DNA from: Bacillus sp. BP-3
GTDB lineage: Bacteria; Bacillota; Bacilli; Bacillales; Bacillaceae_G
DNA length: 64,000 nt
Reading direction: 5' to 3'
NCBI RefSeq assembly: GCF_028401955.1
Contig: NZ_JAQOTJ010000003.1
Span: 62,001-126,000 of the forward strand
How positions within the stretch are numbered: position 1 is the stretch's first letter; every line of letters starts with the position of its first letter. This document shows positions 44,020 through 52,720 of the stretch, one piece after another. The translations under genes and the position numbers were made by a program. The notes under the pieces were generated by a model. The model saw nothing but the letters and a program-made list of their open reading frames with translations. It was not told the origin of the DNA and did not search any database.

Positions 44020-44661
44020 ATGAACAAAGTTTTATACATTACTGCAAATCCAAAAACACCAGATCAATCATATGGACTATCAGTTGGACAAGCTTTTTTA
44101 GAGGTATATCGTAGCGAGGCTCCAAATGATGAAATTATTGAACTTGACTTATATAAAATTAATATTCCTTACATTGATGCGGATGTATTTAGTGGATGGG
44201 GAAAGCTACAACAAGGGACAGCATTTGAAAATCTTTCTGCTGAAGAACAAAGTAAGGTCGCTGCAACTAATAAATTAACAGATCAATTTGTAGAAGCGGA
44301 TAAATATGTATTTGTAACACCGATGTGGAATTTTAGTTTTCCACCGCTCATGAAAGCGTATATTGATACAATTTGTATTGCAGGAAAAACATTCAAGTAT
44401 ACAGCAGAAGGTCCTGTTGGTTTGTTATCTGGTAAAAAGACTGTTCATATTCAAGCACGAGGTGGTATATATTCAGAAGGACCAGCAAAAGAAATGGAAT
44501 TTGGAGATCGTTATCTTCGGGCCATTATGAGTTTTGTTGGAATTACAGATGTGCAATCTATTTTTGTAGAAGGTATGAATCAAATGCCGAATGAAGCAGA
44601 AAATATTAAAGAAAAAGCAATTGCACAAGCGAGAGAAATTGCAAAAAAATTCGCGGAATAA
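44020..44661 (+). CDS. azoR: FMN-dependent NADH-azoreductase
   Basis: 213 residues, flavodoxin-like fold. '[23 protein letters not shown]' (FMN phosphate loop), '[30 protein letters not shown]' and '[11 protein letters not shown]' are characteristic AzoR blocks. Reduces quinones and azo bonds with NADH; in Bacillus such enzymes protect against thiol-reactive quinones. Cytoplasmic. GAAAGGAAA precedes the ATG; strong terminator follows. Confidence 0.94.
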   Translation: MNKVLYITANPKTPDQSYGLSVGQAFLEVYRSEAPNDEIIELDLYKINIPYIDADVFSGWGKLQQGTAFENLSAEEQSKVAATNKLTDQFVEADKYVFVTPMWNFSFPPLMKAYIDTICIAGKTFKYTAEGPVGLLSGKKTVHIQARGGIYSEGPAKEMEFGDRYLRAIMSFVGITDVQSIFVEGMNQMPNEAENIKEKAIAQAREIAKKFAE

Positions 44662-44669
44662 TTAGAAAA

Positions 44670-44712
44670 AAACCCACAAATTTCTTATAATGGAATTTGT
44701 GGGTTTTTTATT
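44670..44712 (+). terminator. Terminator after azoR
   Basis: AAAACCCACAAATTtc / gaATTTGTGGGTTTTTT, long stem with T-run. Confidence 0.92.
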
Positions 44713-44741
44713 TGTCAGATAGATATGGGGAGGAAATCGGG

Positions 44742-45206
44742 ATGGATATTGTTTTTGCAGATAATGGGAAACGTTTTAATTATCGCGTAGCAGCTGTATG
44801 TATAGAGAATGGAAGAGTTCTTCTTCATCGCGGGAAGGGAGATAGCTTTTGGTGTTTACCTGGGGGAAGGGTTCAAATGCTTGAAAATAGTGAAACAGCC
44901 TTAAAAAGAGAGTTGAGAGAAGAACTAGAAGTGGCTGCAAATATAAAACGATTACTATGGGTTGTTGAGAAGTTTTTTACATATGACAACCATAAATTTC
45001 ATGAAATATGTTTTTACTACGAGACAAGTTTAGAAGATTGTTCGATTCCGAAAACGGGTTCTTTCATAAGAGAGGATGGCGGACGAGAGTTTGAATTTCA
45101 ATGGGTACAAATAGAGGAACTGCATCTTTTTCATACGCAACCGGCTTTTTTAAAAACAAAGCTAAAACATTTACCTGAGTGTGTAGAACATATTGTGACA
45201 ACGTAA
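44742..45206 (+). CDS. Nudix hydrolase
   Basis: 154 residues. Nudix box 'GGRVQMLENSETALKRELREELEV' fits Gx5Ex7REUXEEXGU except that its last Gly is replaced by Glu; the REXXEE catalytic part is intact. N-terminal 'RVAAVCIENGRVLLHRG' is the usual beta strand. Hydrolyses a nucleoside diphosphate-linked compound of unknown identity. ATG 44742 follows GGGGAGGA by seven bases. Confidence 0.9.
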   Translation: MDIVFADNGKRFNYRVAAVCIENGRVLLHRGKGDSFWCLPGGRVQMLENSETALKRELREELEVAANIKRLLWVVEKFFTYDNHKFHEICFYYETSLEDCSIPKTGSFIREDGGREFEFQWVQIEELHLFHTQPAFLKTKLKHLPECVEHIVTT

Positions 45207-45227
45207 AGAAATAAGGAAATGTATGAT

Positions 45228-45261
45228 AAAAAAGAGGATATAAAGGTATCCTCTTTTTTAC
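45228..45261. terminator. Bidirectional terminator
   Basis: AAAAAAGAGGATA / TATCCTCTTTTTT between convergent Nudix and MFS genes. Confidence 0.85.
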
Positions 45262-45305
45262 GTGATGGAATGACCCATTACATATTAAAAGTAGCGGAAA
45301 TCTCC

Positions 45306-46508
45306 TTATTTCACTTCAGCCATTGGTAAGTTTTCATGCTTAACGAAACACGCTGCAAGTAAGCCTAGACCGAGTATGGCTGCAAATAGAATAAACGTCG
45401 TAGTGAAACTGAAAGCTTTCATAAATGTAAAAGAGATAATTGGACCAAAACTTGTTCCAGCAAATAAAATGACTGTGTACATTGATATTGCAATACTACG
45501 GGCTTTACCTCCTAATTGACCAACAAGAGAAACTAAAGAAGGTACGGAGAGTGCAATGCCACTTACAAAGACTATACTCATTACTGTTAAAAAGAATATG
45601 TTTGTAAGAAAGCCCATCGAAGCTAGGGCGAAAATGGAGAGAAGTAGTGCCCACCGAAGTACAAACAGAACGCTAAAACGTTTTGCTAATTTACCTGCTA
45701 GTGGAGACAATATCATTCCTAGGACCCCGAATGAACGAATATAAAGAAGTTCGTGATTGTTCATTTGGAAAGGTAGATTAGTTAAATATTGTCCTAAGGT
45801 GGTGTACATACTAACGAAAGACATGAGTAGAACAAACGCTATTACGTAACTAAATATTAGATTTTTATTAGTAAAGACAATGCCGAGTTGCTTCATTGGC
45901 TCCCAAATATTTTTCTTTTGATTATGACTTATACTTGTTGGTAGTAACCAGAACACTATTGATGCAGTAAGAATATAAACTGCAGAAAGGGAGTAAAAAA
46001 CAAATTGCCAATGAAATTGTTGGCTTACGTAAGCACTAAACACTTGACCGACGATTCCGGCAACGAGGAATCCTGTACTAATAAAACCAACAGCACCAAC
46101 CTTTCTTTCGTTAGGGAATACTTCTAGTGTGTACGCTAACGCTACTGGTGAAAATGTTGCAGCAGCTAAACCTTGTAGACCTCTTAATACAACAATATAT
46201 GAGAAAGAATGAACCATTCCAAGCAGTAATGAAATGACACTTAAAGAAATTAGTCCAATGCATATAATGTTTTTGCGGCCATATTTTTCAGAAATCGCAC
46301 CGTAAATAAAACATCCACTAGCAAAACCTATTGAAAATATACTAGAAGTTGTAGCTGCTTGCGATAGAGAAACATGAAAATTATCACTAAACATGGTAAT
46401 GAGTGGGATACTTACATATAAACTGGACATAACAACCATTCCAGTCCAGCATAATATGAGTGTCATAAGATTATAGTTGTGCTGTTTTTCAAAATCAATC
46501 GCGATCAT
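45306..46508 (-). CDS. MFS transporter (YnfM/YwfA-like)
   Basis: 400 residues, 12 helices. 'CFIYGAISEKYGRKNIICIG' is motif A after helix 2, and 'LRGLQGLAAATFSPVALAY' is helix 4 as in YnfM-type exporters. Substrate unknown. A 13-bp palindrome identical in type to the one upstream of the neighbouring MarR gene lies 42 bases before its start, suggesting co-regulation by that MarR protein. Confidence 0.88.
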   Translation of the reverse strand: MIAIDFEKQHNYNLMTLILCWTGMVVMSSLYVSIPLITMFSDNFHVSLSQAATTSSIFSIGFASGCFIYGAISEKYGRKNIICIGLISLSVISLLLGMVHSFSYIVVLRGLQGLAAATFSPVALAYTLEVFPNERKVGAVGFISTGFLVAGIVGQVFSAYVSQQFHWQFVFYSLSAVYILTASIVFWLLPTSISHNQKKNIWEPMKQLGIVFTNKNLIFSYVIAFVLLMSFVSMYTTLGQYLTNLPFQMNNHELLYIRSFGVLGMILSPLAGKLAKRFSVLFVLRWALLLSIFALASMGFLTNIFFLTVMSIVFVSGIALSVPSLVSLVGQLGGKARSIAISMYTVILFAGTSFGPIISFTFMKAFSFTTTFILFAAILGLGLLAACFVKHENLPMAEVK

Positions 46509-46549
46509 AAAATCACCTTCACCTTTATTTTAATTATATTAACTTATAG

Positions 46550-46562
46550 TTAGATAACCTAA
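46550..46562. promoter_or_regulatory. MarR operator candidate upstream of the MFS gene
   Basis: TTAGATAACCTAA, a 13-bp palindrome allowing one mismatch pair. It matches the site at 47191 (TTAGATTACCTAA) and lies between the marR-type gene and its presumed target. Confidence 0.55.
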
Positions 46563-46618
46563 TTAAATGGTCGAAAAAGAGCTACTATCGCTTTGGATAG
46601 GTAGCTGTTAATTGTTAT

Positions 46619-47167
46619 TTATCGCTCAATTCCAAGTCGTACTTGCATATTTTCATTTAATTTTTTGATGATTTTCTCAAATACTTGGCGCTCAGTAGGA
46701 TCTAATTCATCAAAAATAGAGGCACAAACGGACCAATATGTTGGCAATACTTTTTCAACAAACGTACGGCCTTCTTCGGTAATACTGACATGGATTTTTC
46801 TACGATCAAACGAGCTGGGTTTTCGTGTAACAAAGTTTCTTTTTTCCAACCAATCAATCATAGAAGTTGCAGATGCCCGCCTAATTCCTAAACGTTCAGC
46901 TATTGCTGAAGGAGTTATCACTTTGTTATCATGCAGAGTTATTAAGATTAGCAAATCAAGTTTGCTTTCTGTAATCCCGAAGTGAGCTAACTCTTGATCC
47001 ATTACATCTAAGATATTATCGCTTAACCATAACATGATTAAGCCCATAGAGGCATCATTACGGTTTGTACTTGATGATGCAGAGTCATTAATAAGGTCTA
47101 AATAAGGGTGAATACCCAATTTTGGTAAGGTATCATCTGAATATGTTCCTTTTCCGTTCTTACGCAT
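46619..47167 (-). CDS. MarR-family transcriptional regulator
   Basis: 182 residues, longer than usual because of a roughly 40-residue N-terminal extension. Winged helix 'ITPSAIAERLGIRRASATSMIDWLEKRNFV' and wing 'SSFDRRKIHVSITEEG' are clear. Two related palindromic sites flank the gene. It probably represses itself and the downstream MFS transporter. GGAG is 14 bases from the ATG, rather far. Confidence 0.88.
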   Translation of the reverse strand: MRKNGKGTYSDDTLPKLGIHPYLDLINDSASSSTNRNDASMGLIMLWLSDNILDVMDQELAHFGITESKLDLLILITLHDNKVITPSAIAERLGIRRASATSMIDWLEKRNFVTRKPSSFDRRKIHVSITEEGRTFVEKVLPTYWSVCASIFDELDPTERQVFEKIIKKLNENMQVRLGIER

Positions 47168-47190
47168 TTTCGTTATGTCTACTCCTTTAA

Positions 47191-47213
47191 TTAGATTACC
47201 TAACTATAATCTA
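47191..47213. promoter_or_regulatory. MarR autoregulatory operator candidate
   Basis: TTAGATTACCTAA (47191-47203) lies within a wider perfect repeat TAGATTA...TAATCTA (47192-47213) about 25 bases upstream of the marR-type start. Confidence 0.55.
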
Positions 47214-47396
47214 TTCTAACTACAAGAAAGGAATTACGCAAGAGGAATTGTAGAGAAATTCATTCTTTTTTTAGGGGCTGTTATTTTAGAAGGAGAAAGA
47301 TAATAAATTAGAGCATGTTTTGATTAAATCTTAATTTCTAAATTTAGACAGCAATAAGCCAAAAAAATAATGATGGTAGTTTTCACTTAATAAAAT

Positions 47397-47445
47397 AAAG
47401 GAGAGCACATGTTGTAAATGACTAATGCATACTCTCCTTTATTTT
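47397..47445. terminator. Hairpin at the end of the MoxR-DUF58-DUF4129 operon
   Basis: AAAGGAGAGCACAT ... ATGCATACTCTCCTTT. Bases 47214-47396 are AT-rich with no feature I can support. Confidence 0.6.
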
Positions 47446-47483
47446 TTACATTGCTTTCATGGAGGTCTTGAAAGCTTTTTATA

Positions 47484-48608
47484 TTATTTTTTCTTATTAA
47501 CTACCTTTTTGTAGTTATATAATGTATGCGCTTCTGTTTTGAATTGCTGAAGAAGGGTGCTATCTTCTTTCTCTCCATACCTGGCAGTACTATATGCTTT
47601 TATAATAATGTTGGACTGAATATATATGTCTTCTTCAGTGCCAAGTCTTTCCATCCACTGTTCTACTGTTTCACCACGTTGCCGATTTAAGGGCGGTTTT
47701 AATTTTTTTTCAAGTTTAAAAATTTCTTTGCGAATTGCATTATTTGGTGGTCGTAACTTTCGGTTTCGTTTTTGTATATTTTCTTGTTCTGGACCAACAA
47801 CGATAGGTTCATAGGAAGACATACGCCCAAATAGGATTTCATGACGCTTTTTATATAGTTTCCGAATCACATATATCGCAATAACTACAATAATCAAGAT
47901 GGTAATACATTGGATAATGAAAGGATCATATTCATTTCCTGGAAGCGGTGGAGGCGTCAAATTACCTTGCGTCAAATTACTATTTAAAGAAACGTCTGTC
48001 TGCTTCCGTTCAGCTGCTAGAAATAGTGGTTTTAATATATATCCCAATCCTAAAGCAATCCATTGAAGGGCATAAGTAATACCAGTTCGTACGTAAGAGA
48101 GTAAAGGGATGAATAATAAAACAATAATCCCAATAGCTGTAATTGAGAATAAACGCAACATTTGTTGGTTCCGATTGAAACTTGTAATCCATAATGTTAG
48201 GAATGTATGCAAAATAAGTAATCCTATTTCCCATATGTTTGGAAGTTGCATATGGAGAAGAATCGAACAAAAGGACCATAGAAATGCTCCTAATAATTTA
48301 TGAAATGGTGAAACATTATCTTTTGCATACACAAGAAAAAAGAAAAACGGTAATAATACGGAACTTATTGAAGAAAATAACGCCAATGAATAGCAAACAA
48401 TGATTTGTAGAATGAATAGTGCTACGAACCATGTTTTTTTCTTTTGTCCAATCTTTAAAATAGGCAGTAAACAAATATGACTAACTAGCAGAAATAAAAT
48501 AATGAGTACAATTTCTCCTTTTTCAGTTAATAAAGAGAGAAGGAGAAGAAGAATAAAATCATTAACGTACCGTAGCCATGTATTCAAGCTGTTCCACCAC
48601 TCCTTCAT
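47484..48608 (-). CDS. DUF4129-containing membrane protein
   Basis: About 374 residues with six or more membrane segments in the first two thirds ('LLLLSLLTEKGEIVLIILFLLVSH', 'FFFFLVYAK') and a further segment near 240. A cytoplasmic C-terminal region matches DUF4129 ('GETVEQWMERLGTEEDIYIQSNIIIKAYSTARYG'). In the usual MoxR-DUF58-transglutaminase operon this gene also encodes an extracytoplasmic transglutaminase core, which is absent here. ATG 48608 overlaps the DUF58 gene by 47 bases without a clear ribosome site, so the start is uncertain. Confidence 0.72.
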   Translation of the reverse strand: MKEWWNSLNTWLRYVNDFILLLLLSLLTEKGEIVLIILFLLVSHICLLPILKIGQKKKTWFVALFILQIIVCYSLALFSSISSVLLPFFFFLVYAKDNVSPFHKLLGAFLWSFCSILLHMQLPNIWEIGLLILHTFLTLWITSFNRNQQMLRLFSITAIGIIVLLFIPLLSYVRTGITYALQWIALGLGYILKPLFLAAERKQTDVSLNSNLTQGNLTPPPLPGNEYDPFIIQCITILIIVVIAIYVIRKLYKKRHEILFGRMSSYEPIVVGPEQENIQKRNRKLRPPNNAIRKEIFKLEKKLKPPLNRQRGETVEQWMERLGTEEDIYIQSNIIIKAYSTARYGEKEDSTLLQQFKTEAHTLYNYKKVVNKKK

Positions 48609-49725
48609 CGTGAACAATATATGTTGGCTGCATTGTATGAGGGATATTATGTTTAAGGATGCCAAGGAAAAACATCGTAGACGACCTCACTCTTTTTCGC
48701 ATCATATAATGCAGAAAACTTTCTTTCGGCAGTAATGTGCTATCTTCTGAAATACGTGCAAGTTCTTCCAATGCCTTTGCATAATGCATAGGACCTTCAT
48801 TTAGCGTCAAGTGCAGCGGCCCATCTTCTGCTAAAATGCTAATAAATAATTCAAAGGGAATTTTCTTTTTTGTTGCAATTTGACAAATGTATGTCGCATA
48901 GGAAATCAAGTCTTCTATATTTTCTTTCCATCCAATTCCTCGTTCTGATGCAAGGGATATGCAGATGGTCCAGCTATAATTTTTTACAGCTTCATATTGC
49001 TTTGCTTGTAAGCTTTGCATTTTCGCTGATGCTTTCCAATGGATGGAACGAAATGACTCCCTTTCATACTGTTTTACCCCGACAATTGACGTTTCATCAT
49101 GAAAAAAAGAAAAATTTGTTCTGTAAGTGCCTAGTAATAGTTGCTGTATTTCTTGTAACCCAGCAACTTGCTTCGGGTTAGGATAGACAATAATTTCTGT
49201 TTTTAATTTATGCATAACGGGTAAATGAGCTTGAATGATGTTAAAGGGATCACCAATGATGCATTCAAACTGTTCAATTTGGAAAACGCCTCGTCTTGTC
49301 GCTGTGAACGATAAATCCCATATATTCTGTGAGCGAGCACGTTGTGAAAATGGGAAAGAAAAGAGCGTTTTTGATATTTGATCTAGACCATCGCTTGGCT
49401 GCATAACGAGCGACGGATTAATATGAAAAAAACATTTCCCATTCACTAGCGGTAATTTTGCTTCATTTTGTAACGCAACGGATAGTTGTCCGTTTTCTTC
49501 AGGAAACAATCTTGTTGTTTGTTTTTTATTCATAATTTGAAAGTGGTCTTCTATGTAAGTGACATACCGATAAATAAAAAAAGAAAATATATAATAAAAC
49601 AGCATCAGATATACGATATATGACTGCGGTAAAAAAAATGTGAACAACAGTGCAATCGGGATCGTTAATTTAATGATATGAGTTTGAAATAATAATGGGA
49701 TGGAGACGAGACGTTGACCATTCAT
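48562..49725 (-). CDS. DUF58 domain protein
   Basis: 387 residues. Two N-terminal membrane helices (about 15-60), a beta-rich middle, and a C-terminal DUF58/vWA-like domain marked by 'GVKQYERESFRSIHWKASAKMQSLQAKQYEA'. DUF58 proteins act with MoxR AAA ATPases, perhaps in assembling membrane or wall complexes. Its ATG overlaps the moxR stop by four bases. Confidence 0.88.
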   Translation of the reverse strand: MNGQRLVSIPLLFQTHIIKLTIPIALLFTFFLPQSYIVYLMLFYYIFSFFIYRYVTYIEDHFQIMNKKQTTRLFPEENGQLSVALQNEAKLPLVNGKCFFHINPSLVMQPSDGLDQISKTLFSFPFSQRARSQNIWDLSFTATRRGVFQIEQFECIIGDPFNIIQAHLPVMHKLKTEIIVYPNPKQVAGLQEIQQLLLGTYRTNFSFFHDETSIVGVKQYERESFRSIHWKASAKMQSLQAKQYEAVKNYSWTICISLASERGIGWKENIEDLISYATYICQIATKKKIPFELFISILAEDGPLHLTLNEGPMHYAKALEELARISEDSTLLPKESFLHYMMRKRVRSSTMFFLGILKHNIPHTMQPTYIVHDEGVVEQLEYMATVR

Positions 49726-50651
49726 GCTTGCTCAATCTCCACCGGTACATCCACCTCTTTTAAAATTGCTTCTATAATCTCTTGTTTTGTTGTACGAAGA
49801 GCACCTTCCATAGATAAAATAATACGATGCTTCCAAATGTAAGGAAGTAGGATTTGTACGTCTTTTGGTGTGCAAAATTCGCGATTACGTAAAAAGGCAA
49901 GAGCTTGAATTGCCCTCACTAAAGCGAGTGTTCCACGCGGACTAATTCCATTTGCGATGAAATCATGATTACGAGTTGCATTTGCAAGTTTGATAATGTA
50001 GCTTTCTATAGGTTCTGAAACATGAACATCCTTTACTTTATTTTGTACGTGGATTATATCTTCTAGTGAGATAATTGGATGAAGTTCATCTAACGGTTTG
50101 TTCGTTCGAAAACGTCGCATCATTTGAAGTTCTTCTTCTGAAGTAGGATAGCCAATCGAAACAGTCATTAAAAAGCGATCAAGCTGGGCATCTGGAAGAG
50201 GAAATGTTCCTTGAGATTCAATTGGATTTTGCGTTGCGATTACGAAAAACGGTTTCGGAAGAGGGGTGGAGTGCTTTTCAAGTGTTACTTGTCTTTCTTC
50301 CATTGCTTCTAATAAACTCGATTGTGTACGTGGCATCGCGCGGTTAATTTCATCTGCTAATAATAAATTTGTCAAAACAGGACCAATACGCAGTTCAAAT
50401 TCACTTGTTTTCGGATTAAAGTATTCAATACCCGTTACATCACTCGGTAATACATCTGGTGTGAATTGTACACGCGAAAATTGCCCGCCAATACTTTTCG
50501 CAATTGTTTTTGCCAGCAATGTTTTTCCTGTTCCAGGTACATCCTCTAATAAGACGTGTCCATCTGCTAATAAAGAAACGAGAAGGAGATCGATTACATT
50601 TTCTTTTCCAACAAAAACAGAAGAGATATTCTCTTTTAATTTATGTATCAT
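49722..50651 (-). CDS. MoxR-family AAA+ ATPase
   Basis: 309 residues. Walker A 'DVPGTGKTLLAK', Walker B 'LLADEINRAMPRTQSSLLEAMEERQVT', sensor 1 'FVIATQNPIESQGTFPLPDAQLDRF' and 'GISPRGTLALVRAIQALAF' are canonical MoxR. It is a chaperone-like ATPase, first gene of the operon with DUF58 and DUF4129 proteins. GAAAGGAAG precedes the ATG. Confidence 0.95.
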   Translation of the reverse strand: MIHKLKENISSVFVGKENVIDLLLVSLLADGHVLLEDVPGTGKTLLAKTIAKSIGGQFSRVQFTPDVLPSDVTGIEYFNPKTSEFELRIGPVLTNLLLADEINRAMPRTQSSLLEAMEERQVTLEKHSTPLPKPFFVIATQNPIESQGTFPLPDAQLDRFLMTVSIGYPTSEEELQMMRRFRTNKPLDELHPIISLEDIIHVQNKVKDVHVSEPIESYIIKLANATRNHDFIANGISPRGTLALVRAIQALAFLRNREFCTPKDVQILLPYIWKHRIILSMEGALRTTKQEIIEAILKEVDVPVEIEQA

Positions 50652-50767
50652 TTGTTTCTTCCTTTCTAGTACAATCTTTTTGAATATTTTAACAAAATTT
50701 TCTAAAAAATAAAACTATTTTTCGTTATACAACAATGTAGACCATCTCTTAATGAAGAGATATAAAA

Positions 50768-50798
50768 ATGAGAAGCCCTAGGATAAAGGGCTTCTTGT
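50768..50798 (-). terminator. Terminator of the PH-domain gene
   Basis: GAAGCCCT-loop-AGGGCTTC with a T-run on the minus strand; the stem overlaps the end of the gene. Confidence 0.75.
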
Positions 50799-51143
50799 AA
50801 TTTGTTTTTGTAGTATGGAACAAAGTTGTTTTCTTACATTTTTATCATAAATATCTCGAAATTGTACCCATTCATCGTTGTAGTAAATCGCGATGTGAGA
50901 GCTGAAGAAATAAGGGTGCTCTTTTACTTCCTTGACATTTTCGTAAATGTATTCTTCATATCGCATAGGATTATAGTTGTCTTTTTCTTTATATATAAAC
51001 AGCAGCCTATTATTTGTTATTACTATTACTCCCGGTACGGAAGGCCCATTATGTAGAAATAAAGATAGAGAACATTGTGTGTGATAAAGGATCATTTCAT
51101 CTTTGTGAAGTAGGTTTTTTACTGTATCTTGTAATGTTGACAT
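50778..51143 (-). CDS. Bacterial PH-domain protein
   Basis: 121 residues. 'MILYHTQCSLSL' and 'GVIVITNNRLLFIYKE' with seven predicted strands and a final helix fit the small bacterial pleckstrin-homology-like (YdjN/bPH) group. Cytoplasmic; ligand unknown. AGAAAGGA is ten bases upstream of the ATG. Confidence 0.78.
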   Translation of the reverse strand: MSTLQDTVKNLLHKDEMILYHTQCSLSLFLHNGPSVPGVIVITNNRLLFIYKEKDNYNPMRYEEYIYENVKEVKEHPYFFSSHIAIYYNDEWVQFRDIYDKNVRKQLCSILQKQITRSPLS

Positions 51144-51229
51144 TGTATTCAGTCCTTTCTGTATATTATGATTATATCATGTGCATTTGTACGATTTAGA
51201 AAAAAGTAATGAATAATAGGGGGATTTTT

Positions 51230-51700
51230 ATGGTTGAAAAACGCGATTATATTCGTTTCATCCGAGAGAAAGTGGGGTCTGAACGGATTTTTCTTAATTT
51301 TGCAGGTGGACTTATTTGTAACGAGGAAGGCGAAGTACTTTTGCAAAAACGAGGAGATAGGAATGCGTGGGGGTTTCCTGGCGGCGCAATGGAACTTGGT
51401 GAATCTGCCGAAGAGACAGCCATTCGTGAAGTATATGAAGAAACAGGGTTAAAGGTAACGGTTGAACACTTAATTGGGGTGTATACAAAATATTTCGATG
51501 AATATCCAAATGGAGATCAAGCGCAGACGATCGGATTCTTTTTTCAATGCAAGCCAGTAGGTGGGTCTTTAAAAGCAGATGGCAAAGAAACATTAGAGCT
51601 TAAGTATTTTCCGGTTGACGAATTCCCGCTACTCTTTGTGAAACAGCATGAAGATGCTTGGAAAGATTGGCTTTCGAATAAGAAGGGGTGTTTTAGATAA
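51230..51700 (+). CDS. Nudix hydrolase
   Basis: 156 residues. Nudix box 'GGAMELGESAEETAIREVYEETGL' is complete. 'GLICNEEGEVLLQKRGDRNAWGFPGG' precedes it, and 'GVYTKYFDEYPNGDQAQTIGFFFQ' resembles ADP-ribose/NAD-type or 8-oxo-dGTP-type Nudix enzymes of Bacillus. Substrate not certain. ATG 51230 follows AGGGGGA by five bases. Confidence 0.92.
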   Translation: MVEKRDYIRFIREKVGSERIFLNFAGGLICNEEGEVLLQKRGDRNAWGFPGGAMELGESAEETAIREVYEETGLKVTVEHLIGVYTKYFDEYPNGDQAQTIGFFFQCKPVGGSLKADGKETLELKYFPVDEFPLLFVKQHEDAWKDWLSNKKGCFR

Positions 51701-51775
51701 AGTGAAACTACCTTCAGTATAGAGTCTTACTACCTGTTAATGTCAGATAAATGTAGTAGAGGTGAGACACTTTTA

Positions 51776-51910
51776 ATGAAAAAAATCTTTAAAAATCAGC
51801 ATCGAAGGTTAGAAAGTAGGTCACCTTTTTGGATGCAATCTGCTAAAAATCGAGATGTGGTTCTTAAAGCTATTGCGAAACTAGAACAAAAGGAAAAAGC
51901 CTTCAAATAA
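51776..51910 (+). CDS. Small basic protein, 44 residues
   Basis: MKKIFKNQHRRLESRSPFW..., strongly basic, ending with a helical 'VLKAIAKLEQKEKAFK'. AGAGGTGA lies nine bases before the ATG, and the stop lies inside a good terminator stem, so this looks like a real small gene. No family recognised. It could bind RNA or DNA, but that is only suggested by charge. Confidence 0.6.
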   Translation: MKKIFKNQHRRLESRSPFWMQSAKNRDVVLKAIAKLEQKEKAFK

Positions 51911-51928
51911 GTGAAGGCTCTCTTTTAG
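51893..51928 (+). terminator. Terminator of the 44-residue gene
   Basis: AGCCTTCA-6 nt-TGAAGGCT followed by CTCTTTTAG. Confidence 0.8.
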
Positions 51929-51959
51929 ATGATAAGTTAATATGTCCATCATTTAAAAA

Positions 51960-52205
51960 CTAAAATAATTGATTTTGTGCGGGTTTAATAAATTGCTCTG
52001 GATTTTCAATTAATCCACACGCAGCGCATTGTACACGATATGTAGGACCTTGGTAGGCCATATGAAATGCACTTATATTATCATTTGTATATTCTTCTTC
52101 AATTTGGCCAGTCTGTGGATTTAATTTTACTGGTTTTACTGATTGTTCAATAATGTTGAATCGTGTGCGGTTTGTTTTACAATTTGGACAAAGCATTGGT
52201 TCCAT
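51960..52205 (-). CDS. Small zinc-ribbon protein
   Basis: 81 residues with CPNC near the N terminus and CAAC near residue 61, a four-Cys zinc ribbon with a long insertion ('VKPVKLNPQTGQIEEEYTNDN'). Function unknown. GGAGGTG seven bases upstream of the ATG makes it a convincing gene. Confidence 0.78.
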   Translation of the reverse strand: MEPMLCPNCKTNRTRFNIIEQSVKPVKLNPQTGQIEEEYTNDNISAFHMAYQGPTYRVQCAACGLIENPEQFIKPAQNQLF

Positions 52206-52324
52206 TTTAACACACCTCCATCGTTAGCATTTGTAACTATGAAGGTATTTATTCACGAGAAAATTTTAGAAAGGATTTTTGCGTATTTTGTCAAATAGAG
52301 TAAGGATGTGAAGGAGGAAGAAAT

Positions 52325-52708
52325 GTGAAACTTCAAATGAAATATATCATTTTATATGCGAAGCAATATGAGGACTGTATTCGTTTTTATCGTGATATAT
52401 TACAGCTACCGATTAAAGGGGAGCACGGTACATATATTGAATTTGATACAGGCTCTACCATTTTGGCAATCAATAGGAGAGATGATGTTCGAGAGTTAAC
52501 TGGATTACCAATTCCGAAGACGTTATCGGAATCATCTACATTTGAAATTGGATTTGTGGTCGACGATGTTACGGAAACAATACATAACTTCAAAAAACAT
52601 GGGGTAAAGGTGTTAGTGGAGCCTATTACAAAACCATGGGGGCAAACCGTTTCCTACATTTGTGATCCAGATGGAAATTATATTGAAATTTGCAGTTCAT
52701 TAGACTGA
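52325..52708 (+). CDS. VOC/glyoxalase family protein
   Basis: 127 residues, one complete VOC domain: 'KYIILYAKQYEDCIRFYRDILQLPI', 'TYIEFDTGSTILAI', 'IGFVVDDVTETIHNFKKHGV' and 'VSYICDPDGNYIEICS'. The final Glu is a typical metal ligand. Reaction unknown. GTG start with GAAGGAGGAAG upstream. The next gene follows by 12 bases. Confidence 0.9.
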   Translation: MKLQMKYIILYAKQYEDCIRFYRDILQLPIKGEHGTYIEFDTGSTILAINRRDDVRELTGLPIPKTLSESSTFEIGFVVDDVTETIHNFKKHGVKVLVEPITKPWGQTVSYICDPDGNYIEICSSLD

Positions 52709-52720
52709 GGGGGAAAGGGC

